From: UBA4665 sp036388555
GTDB lineage: Bacteria; Patescibacteriota; Saccharimonadia; Saccharimonadales; UBA4665
Assembly (NCBI GenBank): GCA_036388555.1
Contig: DASVRP010000010.1
Coordinates: forward strand, 62,001-126,000
Direction: 5' to 3'
Length of the DNA: 64,000 nucleotides
Shown here: positions 33,774-43,075 of the stretch, piece by piece
Layout: the number at the start of each line of letters is the position of its first letter
How positions within the stretch are numbered: the first letter of the stretch is position 1
Notes under the pieces: generated by a model
Databases searched by the model: none
What the model was told of the DNA's origin: nothing
The model's input: the letters and a program-made list of their open reading frames with translations, nothing else
Position numbers and translations under genes: made by a program

Positions 33774-35975
33774 ATGTCATACGAAGAGGATATTGTCGAC
33801 ACACCACCGCCGGGACGCAGCCGGTTCGGTGAATTCCGGCATAGGGTAGGTGTACGGCTCGGGGTTGCGATCGGGGCGACTGCCCTCATCGGCGGTACCG
33901 GTGCATATGTCGCCTATGACCAGGTATGGAAACCGGACCACGTGCCGGTAGCCTGGCTGCCGCCTGTCAGTAAACTGCCGCAGGAATATTCCCCGAGCGG
34001 CGCGACGATATTCTGCGCCGAAGATACCGAAGATTGCGATACCGAGAACGCCCTCGGCGTCATCAACGCCGCCAGCTACGAACACACAGAGAAAAAACCG
34101 GAATTTATCAAGGACGTACTTGTCGCTAGCGAAGATAAGACGTTCTACACCCACGACGGTGTTTCTGGACGCGGCGTCGTCCGTGCCATGCTGTACAACG
34201 TCGGCAGCGGACTGTGGTGGATGGCCAAGAACCGGGACATCAGCATCGCCGCATTCGGCAGCCAGGGAGGCTCGACCATCGCCCGACAGACAGTCAAGAA
34301 GCTGTTCATGCGAGGTACGAGCGGCAACAAATTGCTCGACGAATACCACGAAGGCCAGATCGCCCGCCGCTATAGTATGGAGTACACCAAAGAAGAGCAG
34401 CTCGACAAATACTGGGACATGGCCCCAGGCGGCAGGAACACCGTCGGCCTTGGAGCGACCGCACGGGAACTCTTCGGTAAGTCAGCTGACGAGCTTACGG
34501 AAGTCGAACAGATCATCATCGTAGCAATGCTGCCTGAACCCGCCATGATGGACGTCCATTTTGACTGGGAAAAGCGCGCCAACTGGGAGCGCACCGCTGA
34601 ACATATGCTCAACCTGCAGTCACACTTCAAGAATGTTACCCGCAAGCTGGTCGAACAGAATATAGTAACCAATGAAAAAGCCAAGAAATACAACAAGGAA
34701 GCTGATACGTTCGTACGTGAAGACTCCGATGGAAACCTCGAGGTCAATGTGCCATTCGTGCCGTTCAAACCGGTAAGTACACACGATATGGACGTCGCTG
34801 ACGACATGCGGGCCCGCGGGTTCGTCAATATGGCCGCTATGGAAGCCCGTGACATGCTCGGTATACCACGTGACCAGCCATTGCCACCCGGACTGGCCAT
34901 CAAGACGACGCTCAACACCCGTGATCAGTATGCCCTGCGTGACGCCATACTCGGTAACCGGATCATCATGAACGACGATGCCATCGACGCGGCCGGCACC
35001 AGCTTCCGCAAAGATGGTGGCCTGACCGCCATGATCACCAGCAAGCGGCCGCACAGCGAATACCAGGTCAACCTGGCGACCGGCCAGGGCGGCAGCGGCC
35101 GATCTGTCGGCTCAGCCCTGAAGCCGTTCGTCTATGGCAATAAGTTCAGTAAGTCAAAGCATGGTGATAATGCCTGGACCCTCAAGCGTAACGCCAAAGG
35201 CCGGATACCGGTCGCTGAAGCCGAAATCGACGTTCCCATCGAAGGCCAGAGTAACCCATGGCATATCGACGAAGGCAGCGGCTGCAACCACACTCCCGAG
35301 AAGAAACCACCATGTCGACAAACTCCCGAACAGGCCCTGGCCGGATCCTCGGACATGATCCCGGCGCAGATCATCAACGAAGACGGGCCCGAAGGAATAG
35401 CCCAGGACCTGCGTGATCTGGGCGTGAACGTACCGGATAAAAAAAATCCGATGTTCATACTGGGCGCAGTCCCGACCAACATGTACGAACTGGGCGGTGC
35501 CTATGCGACATTCTTAAATGAGGGCAGGTCGGTCGACCGCCACACGGTCACCGGTATCTGGAGTGGTGGCAAACTGATCAAAAAGCACGAACCCGTCGAG
35601 GGCAAGCAGGTCATTGACCCAGAGGCATCAAACATGACTATCAAGGCCATGAAGCGTGTCCTGACCAGTCATGGAACAGCTGGCGGCGTCATGTCACCCC
35701 CGAACGGCTTGTCGAGCATTGCCGGCAAATCCGGGACATCCGACAGCCGGACCGAGTACACCTTCGCGGCAGTCAAACTCAGCAATTCACGCGGTGCCCG
35801 CGCCGTCGCGGTAACTGCCATGAACCCTAAAGGCAATATCCCGATCACCAGTATCAAGAGCAGCAACCACATGGGACGCATCATAGACGCCTACACTGAC
35901 GCCGCATTCGACGACGACGGCAAGCTCGATATAGCCAAAGACAAGGCGACCATGCCCAGGGGCAGCGGCAAGTAA
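33774..35975 (+). CDS. Class A penicillin-binding protein (GT51 + transpeptidase)
   Basis: 733 aa, bifunctional peptidoglycan synthase. Membrane helix at about 27-47. The GT51 domain (about 90-290) has the catalytic Glu120 in SEDKTFYTHDG, GGSTIARQTVKK and a degenerate final motif (EEQLDKYWDMAPGG, normally ending in YLN). The transpeptidase domain has the nucleophile Ser447 in SALK (447-450) and KSGTS near 655. The SxN motif reads SSD in QALAGSSDMIPAQ, an unusual replacement. It polymerises and cross-links glycan strands outside the membrane. It sits between divergent and convergent envelope genes with which it shares promoter style. The unusual GT51 and SxN residues could mean a specialised or less active enzyme. 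Confidence 0.9.
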   Translation: MSYEEDIVDTPPPGRSRFGEFRHRVGVRLGVAIGATALIGGTGAYVAYDQVWKPDHVPVAWLPPVSKLPQEYSPSGATIFCAEDTEDCDTENALGVINAASYEHTEKKPEFIKDVLVASEDKTFYTHDGVSGRGVVRAMLYNVGSGLWWMAKNRDISIAAFGSQGGSTIARQTVKKLFMRGTSGNKLLDEYHEGQIARRYSMEYTKEEQLDKYWDMAPGGRNTVGLGATARELFGKSADELTEVEQIIIVAMLPEPAMMDVHFDWEKRANWERTAEHMLNLQSHFKNVTRKLVEQNIVTNEKAKKYNKEADTFVREDSDGNLEVNVPFVPFKPVSTHDMDVADDMRARGFVNMAAMEARDMLGIPRDQPLPPGLAIKTTLNTRDQYALRDAILGNRIIMNDDAIDAAGTSFRKDGGLTAMITSKRPHSEYQVNLATGQGGSGRSVGSALKPFVYGNKFSKSKHGDNAWTLKRNAKGRIPVAEAEIDVPIEGQSNPWHIDEGSGCNHTPEKKPPCRQTPEQALAGSSDMIPAQIINEDGPEGIAQDLRDLGVNVPDKKNPMFILGAVPTNMYELGGAYATFLNEGRSVDRHTVTGIWSGGKLIKKHEPVEGKQVIDPEASNMTIKAMKRVLTSHGTAGGVMSPPNGLSSIAGKSGTSDSRTEYTFAAVKLSNSRGARAVAVTAMNPKGNIPITSIKSSNHMGRIIDAYTDAAFDDDGKLDIAKDKATMPRGSGK

Positions 35976-35980
35976 CTTAA

Positions 35981-36916
35981 TTATGTAGGCCCGACGTAGC
36001 GGAAGGCCTCATCGTAGCGGCCGACGGCGTTACCGGTACGCGTGCCGGTCTTATGGGCACCGAACGTATATGCCAGGTCACCCTTCATCTTACGGACGAT
36101 CTCGACGTGGTGGACATTTTTGCCGAGACCCTGGGTAACGATATCTCCGGCTTTGGCGTCCTCCATAGGTATCTTTTTCCAGACGTCAGGATTGTTGTTC
36201 ATGCCCTTGGTCGTCCAGCCGTCCAGCTTGAGACCGAAGGCCCGGTTGATCGCCATCGTCACCAGACCGCTACAGTCGACACCACAGGGGCTTGGATTAC
36301 CGTTATAGGGACCGCCATGGGCTTTGTTGCGCGGCGCGTTGGACGGGTCGGGGCAGCCCTTCAGGAATTTCGCACCACCCTGGTGACCACCGGCCCAACG
36401 ATACCAGACACCGTCCCACTCCTTTGCTTCGCAGAGGATGCGGGCGTTGCCCTTGACATCCTGGCAGTCGCCGGACGCAGGTGTCGAGTCATCCGACCCA
36501 CCATCACCTTCGCCTTCTTCGCAGTAGGCAGCCTGCAGCTCTTTGGCAGATACTTTTCCGGTTGCGATATATGAGCCGCTCGTGCCGTCGGGGCAGACAT
36601 AAGTACCGACCGTCTGGCTTTCCGCTTCAGCCCGGATTTCCGATGCTACAGCTGACTGGGATACACCGTAATCGGACGGATCCTGATAGCCGGAACCGCC
36701 GAATGCCGCTTCGACGGGCTGCAGCACGACAGGCCACTGGATCATATTGTCATTCGTCAATGGGGAGTACACCTGGACCAGCGTGGTATCAACGATCGGG
36801 GCTGTATCCGCGAACGTGTAGAATTCAGGGGAGTTGATGGCGCTTGCCAGGACCGCGAACCCCAGAGCAGTCTTCCCGGGATTCCTTTTGGCGTATCGCT
36901 CCATCTGCTTCAGCAT
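35981..36916 (-). CDS. NlpC/P60 (C40) peptidoglycan peptidase, membrane-anchored
   Basis: 311 aa from ATG 36914-36916. N-terminal membrane helix (about 16-35), an intermediate domain with YVCPDGTSG, a Gly/Asp/Ser linker, then the NlpC/P60 domain (about 155-311): catalytic Cys in GVDCSGLVTMAINRAFG, His in NVHHVEIVRK and a third polar residue around FGAHKTG. It should cleave peptide stems of peptidoglycan. It converges on the PBP gene with only five bases between stops. Promoter and N-terminal half resemble those of the gene at 32990, suggesting co-regulation. Confidence 0.88.
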   Translation of the reverse strand: MLKQMERYAKRNPGKTALGFAVLASAINSPEFYTFADTAPIVDTTLVQVYSPLTNDNMIQWPVVLQPVEAAFGGSGYQDPSDYGVSQSAVASEIRAEAESQTVGTYVCPDGTSGSYIATGKVSAKELQAAYCEEGEGDGGSDDSTPASGDCQDVKGNARILCEAKEWDGVWYRWAGGHQGGAKFLKGCPDPSNAPRNKAHGGPYNGNPSPCGVDCSGLVTMAINRAFGLKLDGWTTKGMNNNPDVWKKIPMEDAKAGDIVTQGLGKNVHHVEIVRKMKGDLAYTFGAHKTGTRTGNAVGRYDEAFRYVGPT

Positions 36917-36925
36917 AGTAGTTAT

Positions 36926-36954
36926 TTTATATATCAAATTCGTACATTAGTAAA
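36926..36954 (-). promoter_or_regulatory. Promoter of the NlpC/P60 gene
   Basis: TTTACT (36949-36954), 17-bp spacer, TATAAA (36926-36931), nine bases to the ATG at 36916. Confidence 0.75.
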
Positions 36955-37059
36955 ATAGATAATTCCTTATGATAGACAGTTCAAGCCACTTGACATAAGC
37001 ATTACATACACCCGTTGTCAATATTACGCTCGAAACCGGCCTGTAGAGAATTGAAATAG

Positions 37060-37088
37060 TTGTCAAAATATCTTGCTTATGTCATAAT
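37060..37088 (+). promoter_or_regulatory. typA promoter
   Basis: TTGTCA (37060-37065), 17-bp spacer, CATAAT (37083-37088). Leader of about 72 bases. Confidence 0.7.
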
Positions 37089-37101
37089 GAAAACAAGAGA
37101 T

Positions 37102-37142
37102 GACGCCCCGCGTTGACTTACTATCGGCGCACGGCGTCTTTT
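37102..37142 (+). promoter_or_regulatory. Hairpin with T-run in the typA leader
   Basis: GACGCC (37102-37107) pairs with GGCGTC (37133-37138), with an inner GCG/CGC, followed by TTTT. It lies between promoter and start codon, so it may act as an attenuator or a cold-responsive structure. Confidence 0.5.
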
Positions 37143-37166
37143 AATTAACATAGGCATAGGAACACC

Positions 37167-39020
37167 ATGGCAGCAGCAAGCACAACCCAACAGGACCCCA
37201 CAAAGATCCGTAACGTGGCGATCATCGCCCATGTCGACCACGGCAAGACGACGCTTGTCGATGGTCTGCTTAAGCAGTCACAGACCTTCCGCGACAACCA
37301 GGCAGAAATGACCCAGGACCTGATCATGGACAGCGGTGACCAGGAGCGTGAACGCGGCATCACCATCACCGCCAAGGTCACGGCCGTCCAGCACGGCGAC
37401 TATCGTATCAACATCATCGACACCCCCGGCCATGCCGATTTCTCCGGTGAGGTCGAGCGCACCCTGAACCTGGCCGACGGCTGCCTGCTGATCGTCGATG
37501 CCCAGGAAGGCCCCATGCCGCAGACCAAGTTCGTCCTGACCAAGGCGCTGGCCAACGGTCTGAAGCCGATCGTCGTCATCAACAAGATCGACAAGGCCGG
37601 CTCGCGTATCAAAGAGGTCGAAGACGAGCTGGCCGACCTGTTCCTCGAGCTTGCCGTCCACGAGGACCAGCTGCATTACCCGGTATATTACGCCATCGGC
37701 CGGGCAGGCAAGGCCTGGAAGACATCCCCCGACGATCCGGAAGCTGACGGCGACCTGGAAGCCATCTTCGAGGCCATCATCAATGACATCCCAGCTCCAT
37801 CTGTCGAACTCGACAAGCCGTTCCAGATGCTGGTCACGGCACTGGCCTGGGACACGTACAAGGGTAAATATGCCATCGGTCGCATCACCCGCGGACGCAT
37901 CAAGGGCGGCGACCAGGTCACCTTGTGCAAGAAGGACGGCTCATTTGCCAAGGCCAGGATCGAACTGGTATTCATGAGCCACGGCGTCAGTAAGTTCGAA
38001 GTACCCGAAGGCGTCGCCGGCGACATCGTCCAGTTGACAGGCGTCGGCCAGGCGCAGATCGGTGAGACCATAGCGGATGCCGAGCAGCCGGAAGCCCTCC
38101 CGGTACTCGAAGTTGAAGCCCCGACCCTGCAGATCTACCTCGGCCCGAACACCAGCCCGTTCAAAGGCCAGGAAGCCGAATTCAATACCAGCCGCCAGAT
38201 CAGCGACCGCCTGCAGAAAGAGCTTGAGACCAACGTCGGTCTGCGCGTCGAAGACGAAGGCATCGGCTTCAAGGTTTCCGGCCGCGGCGAACTCCACCTG
38301 TCCGTCCTGATCGAGACCATGCGCCGTGAAGGCTTCGAATTCGAAGTCGGCCGGCCACAGGTCGTCACCATCACCGAACAGACCGGCCCTGACGCCGGTG
38401 TTACCAAGGAGCCGGTCGAGGAAGTCATCATCGAGGTCCCGGCCGAACACGTCGGTACCGTCCAGATGGAACTCGGTCAGCGCCGCGCCAATCTTGTCGA
38501 ACAGTTCGCGAGCCCCAAGGGCGTCACCAAGCTGGTCTATGAACTGCCGACCCGCTCGCTGATCGGCCTACGCAATATCCTGATGACCGGCACTAAGGGT
38601 ACGATCGTCATGAACAGCCTTGTCACCGGCTACCAGCCGCTCGGCCAGGCGCTGCAGCAGCTGCGCAACGGTGTCCTCATCAGCTTCGAGCAGGGTGTCA
38701 CCACGCCGTACGCCCTCCAGAACGCCGAAGCCCGCGGCACGACCTTCATCGGTCCGGCCGAAAAGGTCTACGCCGGCCAGATCATCGGCCTCAACACCCG
38801 CCAGGAAGATATGGAGATCAACGTCTGCAAGGCCAAACACCTGACCAACATGCGCTCCTCCAGCTCCGACGGCGTCGTCCAGCTGACCCCGCCGACCATC
38901 TTCAGCCTCGAGCAGTGCCTCGACTTCATCGAGAACGACGAACTGCTCGAAGTCACCCCTAAGTCACTGCGGTTGCGCAAGCGGGAACTCGACCCGAACA
39001 AACGCAAGCGCGCCAAGTAG
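37167..39020 (+). CDS. typA: Translational GTPase TypA/BipA
   Basis: 617 aa, full length. G1 AHVDHGKTT, switch region RERGITITAK, G3 DTPGHADF and G4 NKIDKAGSR are followed by domain II, an EF-G-like domain III and the BipA-specific C-terminal domain (TRSLIGLRNILMTGTKGTIV, then an NMRSSSSDG-like loop). It binds the 70S ribosome and assists assembly and growth under stress or cold. SD AGGAA lies before the ATG. The GC and strong bias to C-ending codons are higher than in the flanking envelope genes, as expected for a well-expressed gene. Confidence 0.95.
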   Translation: MAAASTTQQDPTKIRNVAIIAHVDHGKTTLVDGLLKQSQTFRDNQAEMTQDLIMDSGDQERERGITITAKVTAVQHGDYRINIIDTPGHADFSGEVERTLNLADGCLLIVDAQEGPMPQTKFVLTKALANGLKPIVVINKIDKAGSRIKEVEDELADLFLELAVHEDQLHYPVYYAIGRAGKAWKTSPDDPEADGDLEAIFEAIINDIPAPSVELDKPFQMLVTALAWDTYKGKYAIGRITRGRIKGGDQVTLCKKDGSFAKARIELVFMSHGVSKFEVPEGVAGDIVQLTGVGQAQIGETIADAEQPEALPVLEVEAPTLQIYLGPNTSPFKGQEAEFNTSRQISDRLQKELETNVGLRVEDEGIGFKVSGRGELHLSVLIETMRREGFEFEVGRPQVVTITEQTGPDAGVTKEPVEEVIIEVPAEHVGTVQMELGQRRANLVEQFASPKGVTKLVYELPTRSLIGLRNILMTGTKGTIVMNSLVTGYQPLGQALQQLRNGVLISFEQGVTTPYALQNAEARGTTFIGPAEKVYAGQIIGLNTRQEDMEINVCKAKHLTNMRSSSSDGVVQLTPPTIFSLEQCLDFIENDELLEVTPKSLRLRKRELDPNKRKRAK

Positions 39021-39156
39021 CCCTCTCTCCACGAGCGCAACCCCGCCAGAAAACTATATTGTTTGCTCAGTAAACTCGACGCATGAAAATCATGTTGTAT
39101 AGTGTCCATATTGCGCGTATAACAATCATGGTACAACACGGAAGGAGACCGCTTTA

Positions 39157-39807
39157 ATGTCCAGGAATTTTATACGCTATACACAGGGGGAGCCGTTACG
39201 GCAGCTTTCTGGAGCATTGATAGATGAATTCAACGTTGACGGAGAGGGCGACGGCAGCCCAGCTGATCCGGTGGAGCTCAGATACCCTCTTGAGACGCTC
39301 GATATGGAGCAGGACCTTGATAAACGGCCGATGGCCCTCAGAATTATGGGAAGGACGGAAGTCAGTAGGGTATATCCCAACATGGGCAACCTGAGCGAAC
39401 GGGCAATCCAAACTGCGATCGATTCCGATGAAGATATGTCTGACGGATATCCCATTAGATTTGATGAGGTGAGCTTTGATGAACACAGTGATGGCAGTTC
39501 ACATCTGACGCTACGACTTTCGCCCGAATCGCTCGACGACGTCCTAGCGGATAGTGACGGCATATGCGATGTGCTCAATGCATTGGCAAAGCGGTACCGC
39601 ATGAATCCGCGCAAACGCTGGAACCATACGTTCGAACCAGACCTGACAGTCGCATATTTTCCAGCTCCAGATTCTACCGAAGAACTCCGCACGCAACATA
39701 GACTAAAGGCAAAAGCCAGTGAGATTGTGAAAGATGAAGTCGGTGACGGATTAGAGGCAGATTTAGGGCCGCTGAGAATCGTACCGTTCGGCGACCTTCT
39801 TGGATAG
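39157..39807 (+). CDS. Hypothetical protein, 216 aa
   Basis: SD GGAAGGAGA before the ATG. Soluble and acidic. Two strand motifs, SSHLTLRLSPESL and PDLTVAYFPAPDS, are spaced like the two HxT/S motifs of 2H phosphoesterases, but the second has Asp instead of His, so activity is doubtful. No other family match recognised. Possible upstream promoter around TATAAC at about 39117. Codon use is less biased than in typA. Confidence 0.65.
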   Translation: MSRNFIRYTQGEPLRQLSGALIDEFNVDGEGDGSPADPVELRYPLETLDMEQDLDKRPMALRIMGRTEVSRVYPNMGNLSERAIQTAIDSDEDMSDGYPIRFDEVSFDEHSDGSSHLTLRLSPESLDDVLADSDGICDVLNALAKRYRMNPRKRWNHTFEPDLTVAYFPAPDSTEELRTQHRLKAKASEIVKDEVGDGLEADLGPLRIVPFGDLLG

Positions 39808-39877
39808 TGATGTGTCCGGCAAAAACGCCGGCCCCGTCCATAGCGCTTACGTATATCTATAGCGTACAATAGGAGTG

Positions 39878-40804
39878 ATGACTACTATCTATTTCAATGC
39901 GGCCTTAGAGGGCCCAGCCGAGCTGGTGCGTGAGCCTGTGGCAGGATCATGGATCTCGGTTACCGGCCCCAGTGAGACAGAGCTCGATGACCTGGCGGAG
40001 AAATTCGGCCTTGACCGCGACCTGCTGGCCGACGCCGTCGATATCTACGAAGCACCACGCGTTGAAAAAGACGGTAGCAAGGTCTATGTGTACACCCGGT
40101 ACTGCTATCCGGAGGGCAAGGAGATCGCCACCGAACCGTTGTTGCTCATCGCTACCGCCGACCACCTTATCACGGTCATGCGGTCCGACACCGACCTCCT
40201 GCAGCGCTTCACGGGCGGCAAAACCGATGTCAACACATCACAGAAAGCCCACCTGCTGGTGCAGATCATGGAAGCAGTCAATCTGTCGTACCAGCGCCAG
40301 ATCATCAAGGTGTCAAAGCAGATCCTGCGGATCCGGGCCCAGCTGCGCCAATCGCAGATCAGCAACCGGGCGTTCGTCGGTATCATCGAGCTCGAAGAGG
40401 ACCTGAATGAGTTCATCGCCGCCCTCCAACCGCAGGGCATACTGCTCGCTGCCTTATCAAGCACCAAGTATCTCAAACTCAGCGAGGATGACCGTGAGAT
40501 GATAGAGGACCTGCGCCTCGGCACCAATGAGCTCATCGAGTTGACTAAATCCCGCCTGCGCACCCTCACGAACATCCGCCAGGCCTACGATGCCATCGCC
40601 ACCAACAACCTGAACAACACCTTCAAGCGCCTGACCAGCATCGCCATCTTCCTGACCATCCCGACTATCGTCGGAGGTTTGTTCGGCATGAACGTACCGG
40701 TGCCGTTCGCCGATGTCGAGCACGCTTTCACCTATGTGCTGTTCATCATCACAGCGCTCGTCCTGGCCACCATCTGGCTGTTCAGGCGGAAGCGCTGGCT
40801 GTAA
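39878..40804 (+). CDS. corA: CorA-type Mg2+/divalent cation channel
   Basis: 308 aa from ATG 39878 (a GTG three bases upstream is out-competed by spacing: TACAAT ends seven bases before this ATG). A large cytoplasmic funnel with the long stalk helix (about 190-255) is followed by two C-terminal membrane helices. The signature GMN lies at about 270-272 in GGLFGMNVPVPF, and a basic C-terminal tail (FRRKRWL) follows. CorA pentamers import Mg2+ (sometimes Co2+, Ni2+). Confidence 0.92.
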   Translation: MTTIYFNAALEGPAELVREPVAGSWISVTGPSETELDDLAEKFGLDRDLLADAVDIYEAPRVEKDGSKVYVYTRYCYPEGKEIATEPLLLIATADHLITVMRSDTDLLQRFTGGKTDVNTSQKAHLLVQIMEAVNLSYQRQIIKVSKQILRIRAQLRQSQISNRAFVGIIELEEDLNEFIAALQPQGILLAALSSTKYLKLSEDDREMIEDLRLGTNELIELTKSRLRTLTNIRQAYDAIATNNLNNTFKRLTSIAIFLTIPTIVGGLFGMNVPVPFADVEHAFTYVLFIITALVLATIWLFRRKRWL

Positions 40805-40824
40805 CCGCTAAACAGCTCGCGGTT

Positions 40825-40833
40825 TGATACAAT
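40825..40833 (+). promoter_or_regulatory. Extended -10 promoter of the zincin gene (leaderless)
   Basis: TGa + TACAAT, six bases before ATG 40840. Confidence 0.65.
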
Positions 40834-40839
40834 GGTTGG

Positions 40840-41211
40840 ATGCTTCAGATTTCCGACGAACAATTTGATGAACTGATAAACAAGGCGCTCGACAGCCTGC
40901 CGGGTGAGCACGTCAAGCGCATCGAGAACATCGCCATCCTGCGCGAGGACGACCCGACGCCGGAGCAGCGCGAGACGTTGCAGCTCCGCGAAGACCAATC
41001 ATTGTACGGCCTGTACGAAGGCGTGCCACTGCCGCAGCGGCAGGGACAGAACCGGATATTCCCGGATAAGATCACATTGTTCAAGAATCCGTTGGCGGCT
41101 GAATGTTCGACGATTCCAGAATTTTTGGAACAGATCCGCCATACGCTGTGGCATGAGATCGGCCATTATTATGGCCTTGACCACAAGCGTATCCATGAGC
41201 TGGAACAGTAA
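40840..41211 (+). CDS. Minimal zincin metallopeptidase-like protein (DUF1025/MtfA-like class)
   Basis: 123 aa, cytoplasmic. HEIGH at 105-109 is the zinc-binding HExxH motif, and GLDHKR just downstream supplies the probable third ligand. The family is widespread and small; some members act as peptidases or chaperone-like proteins. No SD. It stands alone after corA. Confidence 0.8.
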   Translation: MLQISDEQFDELINKALDSLPGEHVKRIENIAILREDDPTPEQRETLQLREDQSLYGLYEGVPLPQRQGQNRIFPDKITLFKNPLAAECSTIPEFLEQIRHTLWHEIGHYYGLDHKRIHELEQ

Positions 41212-41248
41212 GGCCTAGCATTCCAAGATACATAACGAGCTATAGGCC

Positions 41249-41851
41249 TTAGAGGTCAGGGAATTCGTCCGACACATCCGGCTTGAATAACCGGACCGGT
41301 TCAGCGGGTTCGAATATATCAAATTCAACCGCTTCTGCATTGCTGATACTATATTCCAATATCTGCTGCCGCGACCAGCCCAGCCGGACGCCGATCAGAG
41401 CCTTCAGCCCGAAGCTGTGGCCATCCAGAGCGGCCACCGAATCTCCGAATCTTTCAAGCCCTTCGTACATCTTTTCCGCTCTGTCGGTGACGCTTTCGCC
41501 GCCTTTCGGACGCCAATCATTGCCTAACTCGTCTATCTCATCCTGGACGCCCGGGATGGCAAAGATCTCCTGTTTGGTCATGCCAGTGTAGACGCCCATA
41601 TCGATCTCTTCGAAATCAGCGCTGATAAAGCGGCTCGTGGAGGCCAGGGGAGTATCGACCGTACCGACATCGAATGTCCGGACAGTCCGCTGTGCGGGTG
41701 ATGATGCGACCATACCATCGATACCGCGGCCGGCCAGGTATGCGAAGAGCTGGCGGGATTCTGCTTCGCCCCGAAGCGTCAATGCGGGGTCCGGGTCAGC
41801 CCGGTTCGAACCGTCATTGCGCGTTGATTCACCATGTCTGAACAATATCAT
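41249..41851 (-). CDS. Histidine phosphatase (phosphoglycerate mutase superfamily)
   Basis: 200 aa. Catalytic RHGES at residues 5-9, MVASSPAQRTVRT, the acid/base Glu in FEEIDMGVYTG, and the second His in ALDGHSFGLKALIGVRLG. Substrate unknown; the family includes phosphoglycerate mutases, phosphoserine and RNase H-linked phosphatases. TTGTAC-17-TAAAAT lies upstream on the minus strand with an SD-like GAGAAG. Confidence 0.88.
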   Translation of the reverse strand: MILFRHGESTRNDGSNRADPDPALTLRGEAESRQLFAYLAGRGIDGMVASSPAQRTVRTFDVGTVDTPLASTSRFISADFEEIDMGVYTGMTKQEIFAIPGVQDEIDELGNDWRPKGGESVTDRAEKMYEGLERFGDSVAALDGHSFGLKALIGVRLGWSRQQILEYSISNAEAVEFDIFEPAEPVRLFKPDVSDEFPDL

Positions 41852-41911
41852 CTCTACTTCTCGCTTCTAAGTTACTATTTTACGCTGACTGTCAACTAAG
41901 TACAAGCGTAA

Positions 41912-42973
41912 TCACTTTTCCGAATTCCCTTGTTGCGAGGGCTTATCCGCCTTTACTGACTTGGCCGGACGCAACGGCCGCTTCATAGTCATCATGCCGC
42001 TCCGCATCTTAGGATCCTTGCGGGCGTTGTTGATGGCACGGGCGAAACGCTTCTCGGCGTCATCGTCGGCATAGCGGGCGATCGGGTCGGTCGCCAACAG
42101 GTTCAGCTTGCGCTTCTCATCTATCTCAGTCATGACCTCGATGGCATACTTCTCAATCATCCATTCCCGGCCAGGCGCCGTCTCGGCGATAGCGGTGATG
42201 TGCCAGAGTTTGTCGCCGACCTTGCTGCTGGTCATGATGTGCAGCGGACTGATGACAAGCAGTTCACCGCCTGGTAACCGTCGGTTGGTTGATTCCACCA
42301 GGTCACGGCCTTTGTCGAGGTCGGACACGAACAGCTCGAGTGCGATGGTGCGGATGCCTTTCGGCGTAATGCGGACTGCCTGGATATACTGGTTATTGAC
42401 CCAGATGACCTCGCCGTTCAACCCGCGGATCTTGGTCGACCGCAGCGTCACACGTTCTACGACCCCCTGCATCTCCATGAACGGCTCCAGGCGGACATGG
42501 TCCCCGACGGCGTACCACTGCTCAGCCATCATGACCGTTCCAGCGGAAATATCACGTAGGGCAGGGCCGAGGGCACCACCGATGAGGATGGCCAGCAGGG
42601 CACTGGCTCCGATGAGGGCGGATGGCTTCTGTGTCGGCTGGACGGTCACCCACCACAGGTACAGCGCGAACAGCACCAACAACGTCCGGATGATGGCGAT
42701 CGACAGGACGATGATCGTCTCGTAACGCCGTAGCCGGTTGACCGTCTCCAGACTTTCCGTCCTGTCAGCCTGCTTGCCGATGAGCACGACGACCCGGCGC
42801 AGTATGGCAGCTACCAGCCGACCACCCCCGATGGCGATGACCAGGAACAGGCCAAGTTTGAGCAGCGAATCGAGGTTGAAGAATGAATCGGCAATGCGCT
42901 CCAGCACGCCGGTGACTTCGCGGATTGTTTCTATGCCGGCTGCTTCAGCCGCAAAAATATGGTACAAAACCAA
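41912..42973 (-). CDS. MscS-family mechanosensitive channel
   Basis: 353 aa from TTG 42971-42973 (AAAGG four bases upstream). Three to four membrane helices: about 38-60, 88-110, and the pore helix ASALLAILIGGALGPALRDI (about 123-142). The MscS beta domain (YAVGDHVRLEPFMEMQGVVE, then the GEVIWVNNQY strand) and an alpha/beta cytoplasmic cage follow. The tail is Lys/Arg-rich and disordered. It releases solutes on hypo-osmotic shock. Confidence 0.88.
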   Translation of the reverse strand: MVLYHIFAAEAAGIETIREVTGVLERIADSFFNLDSLLKLGLFLVIAIGGGRLVAAILRRVVVLIGKQADRTESLETVNRLRRYETIIVLSIAIIRTLLVLFALYLWWVTVQPTQKPSALIGASALLAILIGGALGPALRDISAGTVMMAEQWYAVGDHVRLEPFMEMQGVVERVTLRSTKIRGLNGEVIWVNNQYIQAVRITPKGIRTIALELFVSDLDKGRDLVESTNRRLPGGELLVISPLHIMTSSKVGDKLWHITAIAETAPGREWMIEKYAIEVMTEIDEKRKLNLLATDPIARYADDDAEKRFARAINNARKDPKMRSGMMTMKRPLRPAKSVKADKPSQQGNSEK

Positions 42974-43075
42974 GAACCTTTCTGTTGTTACATACTATTT
43001 GTATTGCTGTTTGCTGTGATTTTTAGGCACGACGAAGCATATGCACTGATTATACCAAAAATTGTATGTACTTAT

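Noticed and set aside
22006..36916. Type IV secretion system
   Set aside because: No VirB4, VirD4 or other secretion ATPase and no VirB6-like multi-helix protein in the block.
39157..39807. 2H phosphoesterase
   Set aside because: Only one of the two HxT motifs has a His; kept as hypothetical.
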